Notes under the pieces: generated by a model
What the model was told of the DNA's origin: nothing
Seen by the model: the letters and a program-made list of their open reading frames with translations, nothing else
Databases searched by the model: none
Shown here: positions 54,691 through 64,000 of the stretch, piece after piece
Numbering within the stretch: position 1 is the stretch's first letter
Layout of the letters: each line of letters opens with the position of its first letter
Assembly (NCBI RefSeq): GCF_017591425.1
Contig: NW_024466004.1
Coordinates: 35,652,501 to 35,716,500 of the forward strand
Direction of reading: 5' to 3'
Origin: Ochotona curzoniae
Lineage: Eukaryota; Chordata; Mammalia; Lagomorpha; Ochotonidae
DNA: 64,000 bases
Translations under genes and position numbers: made by a program

Positions 54691-56835
54691 ATGAGAGGAA
54701 AAAGGTGGGGGCAGGAGGTATAGGAGACCATTGGTGCTCTCCATCTATAGATAGGGCTAAAAATAATGGTTCATTGCAGCAATTCTTAGGTCTTGGTCCT
54801 GATCTTTAACAAAGCAAATAAGTTCTTCACATAAACTTCTCGTCACTTCCTGTGGAAAGAGATTGTGAAAAGTGTTTTGGGCATGGGATGGTTTCACTGC
54901 AACTCTGTAATGAACAAGAAGTTTGTTGCTCCTGATTATATAAGGGTAATGCAGATCCTTGAACTTTGCTCACGATAAACCCATGGGGCAAAAGCTATTG
55001 CGTGCTAATATGAAAATATATTACCTTTAACACAAAGCATATTTATAAGGAGATATTTTATGATATGACTGTGAAGGGCTATTGAAACACACAAATTACT
55101 GGCAAACATGAAAGACCTGCATCTCCATGAGTACACCATCATTTATCAATTCAAGGCCTCTTTTAAGTTCTCATTTTTATGGAATATTTACAGGAGGAAG
55201 TTAGTAGCAGAGGATGGCAGTCCCACTGTGGCTAGGTGACCTGGGGTTGTTTTGAGAATCACCAAAATGATGCCCTTTTGGGCAAATAATATTCAAAAAC
55301 TGAATTACTACAGCAAAGAAATGGAGGAGTATTTTTCTGTAATACCAGTTACAACATTTTCAGTTGTTGGAGGAGAGGCGGCTCTAGCAGTGGAGTTGTG
55401 GCAATACTTCTAATTTCAAGGAAGCCCCATATCTTCTTTTTCTTAAAGCATGGGTGCTGAAGAGGACGATGTAATTCAGGTGTCAGTATGATGAGAAATC
55501 CCAGGAGGGGATGCAACCCCACACACTGGGGAACAAAATAGCTTGCTGCGGAAGATTATTTGTTTCTTTCATTTCAACATTTTTTTCCACCAATATTTTT
55601 TAAATTCCCATTGTAACTAGAAAATTAGCTCTTTGAATAGAGATGCAACCAAGATAAACATCTGCTCCATCCAGATAAAGTATTTTCTGACAACGACAGA
55701 GGAGGAACTGGCTCGTGAGGTTGTGGCTATGAGTCTTACAAGAGAAGTGTGAGATAATGCCATGAGAACTCCTTGTGGGCAGCAGTGTGATGCAATGAGT
55801 GACTCTGAGGCAGGATTGCTTTGGTACATGAGAACAGAACTCTGCCCGGTAGGAGGAATCACGTGAAGCGATCCACTGCTCTAAGGGAAGTGCTAGAGAG
55901 CGTCACAGCTGCCGCTGTTCAATATCCTGGACATACACTCCCAGGAATTAGGCTGAGCAAAGGAAGCCAATCTCAAAAACCTATTAACCATAGAGCTCTG
56001 TTTATATAACACTGGGCAGGGCAGTGAGACTAGAATCTAAGGATATGAGGGAGCGGAAAGATGGTACAATTTTAAATAGGGTAAGGTGCACTTGTGTTGA
56101 TGGGAACTCTTCAGGATCTTGACTATGGAAGGGAGTGGAATACAAAAACATACAAAGGTACTGAAACTGTATAAAAATCAACATGCACAGAGTACAAATC
56201 TATTCAGTCAATACCTTTGTTGTGAATTGTCTTCTGGTTCTACAAAATGTTATCATAAGAAACGACAAAATACACACAGATCGTTCTATATTATTTCACA
56301 CAACCACATGTGAGTCTACAAAATCAGCTCAAGAATAAAATTTCCAACTGAAAACAATGCCATAATACTTGACAATCTTGTCTAGCGTACTTCAATCCAA
56401 CTTTCTCTAGAGGTGGCCTTGAAATGCACGCTTCAAAGTCTTATGCTGGTGTTCTGTCAATATATGAATGATATCTCATTTTCCTCAGTGGAGAGACGTG
56501 AATTAGACAGTTAATTTTAGAAAGTATCCTGTAGCAGATAGCTACAGTCAGTCAGAAGATCATTCTATTAACACAGCGTGGGCAGTTGGTCTGGCTTTAA
56601 ATACTTAGGCTACGCAAATAGCCCCAAGTCACAGATCGTGTGTGAAATATTTACTCCAAGAAGTCCACTAAACAGGATTTTATTCTTTTATTGCCCTTGA
56701 GTAAATACTGATGAAAGATTGACATTCTTTAGAACTCAAAATACCACAGATTTCTGAGGAGCAGAATAACTCAGTCAAACTCAATACATTTCATCTAAAA
56801 CTCTAATTTTAATTGTAACACTACTACCACCTTAC
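54691..56835. other. No recognised feature
   Basis: About 2.1 kb of unique-looking DNA. Short frames at 55617-56313 on both strands have no recognised product. Confidence 0.45.
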
Positions 56836-56845
56836 AAAAGATTAA

Positions 56846-57162
56846 CCAAGCCCCAGCATGATGGCTCAAATAGCAAATCCCCTCCTTGCAAGTGTTGGGA
56901 TACCATATTGGCACCAGTTCATGTCTGGCTGCTCCACTTCCCATCCATCTCCCTGCTGTGCCCTGGGAAAGCAGTGGAGGATGGTCCAAAGCCTTGAGAC
57001 CCTGCACCTGCACAGAATACTTGGAAGTAGCTCCTGACTCCTAGTTTTGGATAGGCACAGCTCCTGACATTGTGGCCATTTGTGTAGTGAACCAGTGGAT
57101 GAAAAATCTTTCTCTATCTCCTCTGTAAATCTGCCTTTCCAATAAAAAATAAATAGATCTTA
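56846..57162 (+). mobile_element. C-SINE with 10-bp TSD
   Basis: Plus-strand copy ('GCCCCAGCATGATGGCTCAA', 'CCCTGGGAAAGCAGTGGAGG', 'TGCCTTTCCAATAAAAAATA') flanked by AAAAGATTAA (56836-56845, 57163-57172). Confidence 0.93.
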
Positions 57163-57172
57163 AAAAGATTAA

Positions 57173-57759
57173 GAAAATATAAAAAAGCAAAAAGAAAATA
57201 ATCTTATTACCTAGAATAATTATTACTTGGGTCAATTCCTGTTTTAATATATATTTTCTCAGTATTATGTGTATATTTAAAAATATTTTGATATTTTTAT
57301 TGTTGCTTGGAAACTTTTTATATTATTAGCCAGAAAATAGTCCATCATAGCTGAATGCATTATAGATTTAAAATATTTCCAAGTTATTAGATCATAAGTA
57401 CTGAAATAATTTGTCATGTTTTCAGATTTGTTCCATATTTTTAAATATTCCCTTAGGATAGAGTCATACAACAATGACTGACAGATTAAAGGTTATGGAT
57501 GTTATTATAATTAGCTGCATACTTTTTCAAATAAATTATATCAACTCACAATGCCAGAACTGGGACTAATTTCTCTTATTGGTGTTAATTTAATTCAAAA
57601 ATGACATCTCAGTGCTTTTGTCTAATTTAATTGTCATGAAAGTAAACATTCTTCAAATATTTAGTTAATAACTGCACTTCAATTTGCTTAATTATGACTT
57701 TATGGCCTTTTTCTTTTCCTATCATAATGATTAGTTTTTAAAACAGTAAAAGCTCTGTA
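57173..57759. other. No recognised feature (AT-rich)
   Basis: AT-rich unique sequence; nothing assignable. Confidence 0.55.
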
Positions 57760-57990
57760 GTAAATGTTAATTTTTTTTTTTTTAGGTAGCAAAGAAATTA
57801 GGTTGTAGGCATGGTCTCATCTCACCAAGTCCTTGAAAATTCACTTGAATTAAATATCTAATTGTTCCCAACTAATAAATAAAGAAATGAGGTTCAGAGA
57901 AGTTAAATAACTTCTATTCATGACTGTAAGGCAATAACAAGGCAAGGTTTGCAATCGAGTCTTCGTCTCTGAGTCTAGTATTTATTCCTT
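57760..57990 (+). mobile_element. MIR fragment
   Basis: 'GAAATGAGGTTCAGAGAAGT', 'TAAATAACTTCTATTCATGA', 'GGCAAGGTTTGCAATCGAGT' and 'CTTCGTCTCTGAGTCTAGTA' match the MIR right half (GAAACTGAGGCTCAGAGAGGTTAAGTAACTTG..GGATTCGAACCCAGGTCT..CTGACTCCAGAGTC). Confidence 0.75.
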
Positions 57991-60221
57991 CATAAAAGCT
58001 CCCATCCATCTAGTTATGGTGACAGATAATTACTATGGTAACCATATGTGAAGAAGAAATTCATAATATCACAATTTTAAGCCAGATTTAGTAACAGTTG
58101 GAATGATGTAGGCACCCTAGTTTGTTAAGAAGAAACTACCCTTTTCTAGCCTAAGTATTTAAAGCCAGGGTAGTTTAAGGAGACAAAAGAAGAGTTGAGA
58201 AGGCAACTTCAAGCACTACATGTAAACAGAAAACAATTTTTTTCATCACAAAACAAAGCTTCTGGCACATAAAAACCAACAGCACACATGAAAAATTGGC
58301 CTGAAATCTCAGAAAGGATTGTTTTTCTGCAAGTTAAGAAGGCAGGGTAAGTTATACTATGGTCTAATCAACTCAGGAAAAAAAAAATTATACTCTGGAG
58401 TAATCCAATAACAACTGAGGACTAGTAGAAAAAGGATCAAATTATAACCAAGATTTTCTTTTCTTAAGTCATTTACTACTTGCACATTCCTTGGAAAATG
58501 TAACATTTGAAACACACTAAGTCTTTACAAAGGAAGTCATGTTAATACATCCACTTAAAAAAAATATTTCTTCAGCCTATTGTTTAGACTGGCTGGACAT
58601 AACCAGGGATCATATAAACTGTAATTAGCTTGTTTATTTTATAAGAGGATTTAAAAACTGGCTTCTAGGGATCTACTAACCACATCAAGAGAAGCAACTG
58701 CTCATCCTGACAGAGGGGAGCACACACACTGAATGCTGTGTGGCATTTTGCCCCGAGCTTTGACTTTCTTCACTTCAAGCCACAGGGATGCACGCTGAGC
58801 TCCACTGGCTAAAGACATACTTAGGGACTGGTCCTAGCAAAGGGCATGCAGTCGTCCCAGGGGGGTCTCAGGCAGGCTCCACACCTACCATTTAAGCTCC
58901 AATAGTCACTGGACACACCTGGCAGATACCAGCAAGATGAAGAAAAGGTGAATCCTAACTGATACAAAAGATTAGACAACTGGAGATAAAGTACATTAAC
59001 CAGAGAGAAGTAAAAAGTAAAAGCAGATCAGTGTAAGAAGAAAGTACTTAGCCAGAGGACATAGGTAAGCATTTAAGATGAGTTCTGAACTCCAGGAAAG
59101 CAGAAACACAATCTCCCTCCAATACCTGCCGCTGAACAAGCTCTCAGAGCCCTAAATAACACCAGTGTTGTCCATTGGTAGCTGCGGGAATTATCAGCAA
59201 ACAACAAAAATGGCCCCTGCAAGACCTGGCACAAACGGGCCCACAAAAAACAGAAAAGATCACTGTCAGTATTGCTATGCTCAAATATTTAAAATATTGC
59301 TACATCAGGATAAGAAAGACCTTTAAAGGAAAGAAAATTTGGTACAAATCAATCTCTTTCAGGGTCTGCTGTTCAAGAATGAATTCATATTGCCTTGATT
59401 ATTTTTAAAAGAAAAAGCACAAATGTCTGATTGTATATAACTAGTCTTATTTTCTCACATTTAAAAATAGTTTAACATTTTAAAATTAAGACTATCCTTG
59501 TATTATACAATCCTAAGCAACAATGCAACTACTAATGACAGATACTAAAATTGCATATACTGTATCTGAAGATAAAAATCATCACATTTGTAGTGTTTGT
59601 AATACAAAAATGTAGCTGCTGGGCATGAACTATCACCTGCTACTTGAAAAAATCACTGAGCCCAGAAACCACTGACAGGAAAGTGAAGGAGTCTCTGGAC
59701 AGAGTGGGCAGCAATTCTAGGGCTTTGGAACAGCAGATTCTGGATTACCATCTCTAAATCTGCGATTACTGAATGAGCCATAAATCTTTAAATGCATTCA
59801 AATATTTGGATGAATTTGTAATAATTAGAACCTTCATTGACGTCTGAGAAGGTTAACTAGCTAGAAGAGGCTGGAGAGTTATCCCTCAAGATACTGTGGG
59901 AAGAGATGGATATAAACACATCCCATAGTCAAGGAATACCTAATGTGTTACAATATAGAATGGATTTTTTCTAGTTACTAGGGCACTGAATAATCCAAAA
60001 TGATCAAAGGTCAACCACATTTTGTTGGGAATTATCAGCATCCTGGAAAACTAGCCAAATGCCACACAATGCTAGCTCCACTTTACAATGAGACCTGAAT
60101 CTTTACATCTCTAGAAATAAATGCAAGTTCTAGGAATTGTTCTCACTGGCTGAGGCAATGCAAGTCAGGGCTGGCTCATTGCAGAGCTGGAAGGTACAGG
60201 CTGGCTTTGGATAAAGATATG
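57991..60221. other. No recognised feature
   Basis: About 2.2 kb of unique-looking DNA, AT-rich after 59250. A 77-codon frame at 59175-59408 is unrecognised. Confidence 0.45.
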
Positions 60222-60352
60222 AGGAGTCTTCGCAAAGTTCATAGGCAATGCATAATACAAAAGACACTGTGTGGGTTCTAAAAACTTTCAGCACAAAAAT
60301 AAAGAACTCTTAATTTCACTTTTACATGAACATTTTGAAGTCTCCTCAAATA
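60222..60352. mobile_element. Mariner-derived MITE with visible inverted repeats
   Basis: The left end 'AGGAGTCTTCGCAAAGTTCA' pairs with the right end 'TGAACATTTTGAAGTCTCCT', matching at roughly 16 of 20 positions. The interior has 'GTTCTAAAAACTTTCAGCAC' and 'AAAAATAAAGAACTCTTAAT'. Family as at 43718. Confidence 0.75.
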
Positions 60353-60379
60353 CACCTGCTAGATACATTGTGAAATGAC

Positions 60380-60505
60380 CTGGGTTTCATGCCTTGGTTT
60401 CTTCACCTGTGAGATGGAAAATCCCTCTTCTGGTTTCTCAAGCAGTTTAGGAACATGATGCCATTTCTGTAGCTGGCCCCAATAGGTACTTCATCTGTCT
60501 GACAG
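60380..60505 (+). mobile_element. Possible MIR fragment
   Basis: 'CCTTGGTTTCTTCACCTGTG' and 'AGATGGAAAATCCC' resemble the MIR CCTCAGTTTCCTCATCTGTAAAATGGGGAT core, with a later '..CCAATAGGTACTTCATC'. Confidence 0.4.
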
Positions 60506-61047
60506 CTATACCTGGAAAAGTTTATAGAGCCAGGAGCTTTCCCCCTACTCCCTCTATTTGGGATCTTAAACTCTCAACTGAAGAGCTGCAAATGTAGCAC
60601 TAAACATCTAGGAGTCTTTGTGGAAAAAATGGGAAATCCTTTTAGAATTAGAGAAGTTTTGAGAGGAGATAAAGAGATATTAATTGTGGTTCGATTAAAG
60701 TAAGGATATCTTGTCCAAGTTACAAAATCATGAGTAAGAATACATTATATTTTGATAAAGAGTATAGAAAAGTTTGAAAGCTTGAGTACTGATTTAGATA
60801 GCTTTAATGCTCAAGAATTGCTTAGAAGCTGTGAACAGAAGCCAAGAACCCCATGGAGCCCACTGTGCTCTTAGAACTACTCCACTTGGCATCTTAAAGG
60901 CCTGAAAAAACTTTTGCAACATATTCTCTATTTTCCACAAATTTAAGGGTAAAATAGTCTTTTGAAAAAATAATTTTGAAATTCCTTTTGAATTTTCTTT
61001 GAGGTTTTCATCTTTACATTGTATAAAAATTGGATTATGAAGGTAAG
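60506..61047. other. No recognised feature
   Basis: Unique-looking sequence. A 90-codon minus frame (60794-61066) is unrecognised. Confidence 0.5.
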
Positions 61048-61375
61048 AGGCCAGTACAGTGGCCAAAAAGACAAATCCTCCAGCTGTGGCACTGGCATCC
61101 TATAGGGATGCTGATTCATGATCAGGCTGTTCCCCTTCCAATCCAATCTCTTACCTAGGGACTGGGAAAGCAGAGGGGGATGGTTCAAAACCTTCTGCTC
61201 CTGCACCCACATGGGAGACCTGGAAGAAACTCCTGGCTCATGGCTTCAGATCAGTTCAGCTCTAACCATTGAGGCCATTTGGGGAGTGAACCAGTGGATA
61301 GAAGATCTTTTTCTTTCTCTCCTCTCTATATAAAATCTGTTATTCAAATTAATAATAATAATAAAATATATAGAT
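61048..61375 (+). mobile_element. C-SINE
   Basis: 'AGTACAGTGGCCAAAAAGAC', 'CACCCACATGGGAGACCTGG', 'TGAGGCCATTTGGGGAGTGA' and 'CTCTCCTCTCTATATAAAAT' with an (ATA)n tail. No clear target-site duplication. Confidence 0.88.
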
Positions 61376-62131
61376 ATAAGAAGACTGGGCCACTGGGGAG
61401 TCTCCAGTAGGAATCGTCAGACAACCAGCGCACAGCACATGAGCACATTGTGCAGTCTTACTCATCTCTTGAGAAGCCCAGGTGCCCAAGTGATCAGTAT
61501 GATGCTGATAATCAAAGGGTGAGAGGAAAATGTTGGGAAACGAACAAGCCAGATCAGAAGGATGCTAATCTGTTCATTCACCCATATCTATAAACAAGCA
61601 CCCAGAGCACAGCTGCTCACTCAGGGAGATCACCCCAGTAGTGCCCTGCCTCTCAGTCTGCCTTCTTTTTCCAGCAAACCTGTGACAACAACAACCTGCA
61701 AAGCATGAAAGTGGTTTTCGGTTTGTTTCCAACAAACTTATAATTTCAAATATTGACAGTAAAAAAGCCGGTATAATACATCAACATGTTTTTATTTACC
61801 AAAAAGGATAATTACCACCTTATGGCTATCTTGACATATCCAAAGCCCTGTCACACCAAAACAAATTTAGGTTTCATTATTTCATATATATAATTTAGTA
61901 TGCATTTCTAAAAGAAAAAAAACTATTATAAAAATAAAATTGATAAAATGATTTCTTAATAAAACATAAAAATAAATAAACTATAATGTAAATCAGTGGT
62001 AAAAATTCCTAAATAGCTTACATTGTCATTACCATTGGTCTTTCTTCATATCAAAATCCAAATGTGATTCAACTCATACAATTTTTTATGTCTTTTGATT
62101 GATGAGTTCCTCTTCCTTTTCTCTCTCTCTC
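61376..62131. other. No recognised feature
   Basis: Unique-looking, AT-rich after 61730. A CT run (62118-62131) adjoins the next SINE. Confidence 0.5.
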
Positions 62132-62450
62132 TCTTTTTTTTTTGTAAGATATGTTTATTTCATTTGACAGCTGGAATGATCAAGACAGAAAGTGAGGAAC
62201 CAAGAGACAAAGCTCTCCCAACCACTGCTTTTCTTCCCCTCAAGTCACCACCATGGCCACAGCTGAGCCAAATCCAAAGGCAAGAACAAAGAATTTTAGG
62301 TCTCCCACTAGGGTGTAGGGACCCAAGTACTTGGACTTTTTTCCATTGCTTTTCCAAGGCCATCTGCAGGGAGCTGGATAAGAAGAGGAGTAGCTGGGAC
62401 ATGACCTGATACCTATGTGGGATGCTGGCATTGCAAGTGCAGCGTTGCCA
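62132..62450 (-). mobile_element. C-SINE, antisense
   Basis: T-run, 'TATGTTTATTTCATTTGACA', 'CACCATGGCCACAGCTGAGC', 'TTTTCCAAGGCCATCTGCAG' and 'ATGTGGGATGCTGGCATTGC' in antisense order. Confidence 0.88.
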
Positions 62451-62559
62451 GGTCCCTCAAAATGCTGACTATGATTTTAGAAAAATCAGGCCTTTTGTTC
62501 TGTAGAGTTTTCTCTACAGAAAAATCAGACTGAGATATACTGACTGTATTTGTATTTTT

Positions 62560-62850
62560 AGTGTTATTCTAAATTCGTGGATTCAAAATATATTTCACAT
62601 GCTTTAATCCAGAACTGTCACACTCAATGATGGTCAAATCATCCCTTCTTTGATAATGAGGACTTTTCAATTCAAACACCAAGACCTGTTGACACAGCCC
62701 TGGTAATTCATAATAGCTGATGATTGGATTATTTTGTTTTCTGGCACGGTGGGGCTCAGCCTCATCTTGTACATTTTTTATCCCCGACACAGGATCATCC
62801 ATTTTCCCCAGGACCCTAGTTGCTTTTAGCAGACCAGGATAATAAGTGAT
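62560..62850 (-). mobile_element. Old L1 (L1MC/L1ME-like) 3' region, antisense
   Basis: 'ACATGCTTTAATCCAGAACT', 'GTCACACTCAATGATGGTCA', 'GGCTCAGCCTCATCTTGTAC' and 'CATTTTCCCCAGGACCCTAG' with 'TTGCTTTTAGCAGACCAGGA' follow the antisense order of ancient L1 3' ends (..CTCATCTTGTACATTTCCTGCCCCAGACCTGGAATCAGCCATTTCTCCAAGGAGCCCTGGTTCCTTTTAGTGG). Confidence 0.7.
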
Positions 62851-63668
62851 TACGACCCTTCTGGGACCACCATGTTCCCTTTTACACTGTAGTGAGAAAA
62901 CACTGTTTCAAGTATCCTTGTATCCTATTCACAAACCAGATCCCAAGCTACTCAAAAGGTAAGTAGGACAGGGCAGAAAAAACATCATCTTAGCAACGGA
63001 AATTATGCTGGAAAGAAACTAAAAACAAAGAAAGCTCATGGTTTCTTTATTTTCCACTGAAATTAAGAGGAAATAACAAAGTTAAAATGGAAATGGGAAG
63101 AAAGAATCTACCCAGAGAATTTGTTTTTTAACTAAGTACAGACATTTCTATATGGGAAGAGAAAAATGGAGGCAGCAGGGAGAAATAACTGCTTCCAGAA
63201 AAAGGCATACCAAGAAACTCCCTTGGGCATGAAATTACAAAGGTGACTCACTGCCTGTGTGGGGACAGGTTCCTGTTGCTAATTTGCTTGTCAAAGCTGT
63301 GGAAGGATGAGGTGGGACTGATACTTGTGTGGAACCAGCACTGGAAGGATATCCCGGAGAAAGCTAAAGTCTGATCTGCTAATTCAGAATATTTCTACTT
63401 TCACTTAAAAAAAAAAAAAAAAAAAAAAAAAAAGCTCTCTCAATTTCAAAGTATGTTCCAAAATGGAGAAAGAAACAAAGCAATGAGACAAAAGAAGGGC
63501 ATACTTCATACCCCTTTTATTAATTTTGACCAAATTCATTCAGATACTAAATGGTTTCTTGATTCCTGAGTTTCCTATAAAACTTGCATCTAGTTTGGAA
63601 GAGGAAGTAGAAAGCAACCAACCCTAGAAATAAATATAAAAAGATCCTTTATAAAAAGCAGCCAAATT
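62851..63668. other. No recognised feature; A27 homopolymer
   Basis: Unique-looking sequence with a pure A27 run at 63407-63433 and no recognisable retroposon directly upstream of it. Confidence 0.5.
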
Positions 63669-64000
63669 GGGCCTGGCGGCGTGGCCTAGCAGCTAAAGTC
63701 CTTACCTTGAACATACCAGGATCCCATATGGGCACCTGTTCTAATCCCAGCAGCTCCACTTCCTATCCAGCTCCCTGCTTGTGGCCTGAGAAAGCAGGGG
63801 AGGACGGCCACTGGGACCTTGGGAGCCTTGGGACCCTGCACCCATGTGGGAGAACTGGAGGAAGTTCCTGGCTCCTGGCTTCAGATCGGCATAGCATCGG
63901 CCATTGTGCTCACTTGGGCAGTGAATCATCAGACTAAAGATCTTCCTCTCAGTCTCTCCTCCTCTCTACATATCTGACTTTGTAATAAAAATAAATCTTA
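63669..64000 (+). mobile_element. C-SINE cut by the window end
   Basis: The head 'GGGCCTGGCGGCGTGGCCTA', 'GTTCTAATCCCAGCAGCTCC', 'GCATAGCATCGGCCATTGTG' and end 'TATCTGACTTTGTAATAAAA' belong to a young-to-middle subfamily. An internal duplication (CTTGGGA..CCTTGGGA, about 63818-63836) lengthens the middle. The A-tail and right target-site duplication lie beyond the window. Confidence 0.95.

Overview
The window is nuclear DNA from a lagomorph, most likely a pika (Ochotona). The evidence is about 30 copies of the lagomorph-restricted, tRNA-derived C-SINE on both strands. Their youngest members carry a head of the 'GGCGCGGTGGCGCAAGTGG' type and the 'GGTTCTAATCCC' B box, which I associate with pika rather than rabbit. 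The sequence is AT-rich and CpG-poor outside young SINEs. It also holds fragments of L1, MaLR-type LTRs, MIR, hAT and mariner elements. The genus call is from memory of repeat signatures, not from a database search.

I recognise no functional protein-coding gene, rRNA, tRNA gene, snRNA, CRISPR array or bacterial or viral operon. The open frames present are short. Many lie inside SINEs or L1 ORF2 relics, and the rest are about as long as chance allows. The window is therefore intergenic or deep-intronic; the sequence alone cannot say which.

Layout. 0-2.4 kb: mostly unique, with a MaLR LTR piece and a mariner-type MITE. 2.4-5.4 kb: a long C-rich interspersed element built around a degenerate array of about 50-80 bp units, followed by a two-copy repeat of about 65 bp. 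5.4-7.7 kb: an antisense MaLR LTR plus internal region, then a plus-strand L1 ORF2 relic carrying two other L1 3' ends. 7.7-12.6 kb: old C-SINEs, an L1 3' end, an unassigned repeat-like block and a CpG-bearing, stop-poor block. 12.6-14.6 kb: an old antisense L1 split by a stack of LTR-like and C-SINE insertions. 15.7-17.5 kb: a larger antisense L1 ORF2 relic (FADD motif visible) holding a C-SINE. 17.5-28 kb: long unique stretches with C-SINEs, an old L1 3' region and one exon-like open segment near 19.4 kb. 28-45 kb: a mariner relic, a hAT MITE, several MIRs, LTR relics and C-SINEs. 45-64 kb: a very young C-SINE, a MER20, MIRs, many C-SINEs, an L1ME-like fragment, and a C-SINE cut by the window end.

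Nothing here amounts to a new multi-gene system. The observations most worth checking are the tandem-unit element (2.4-5.4 kb), the exon-like segment (19.34-19.53 kb), the two young C-SINE subfamilies with exact target-site duplications, the nested insertions at 12.6-14.6 kb, and a MER20 copy at 47 kb. Boundaries of old repeats are read by eye and may be off by tens of bases.
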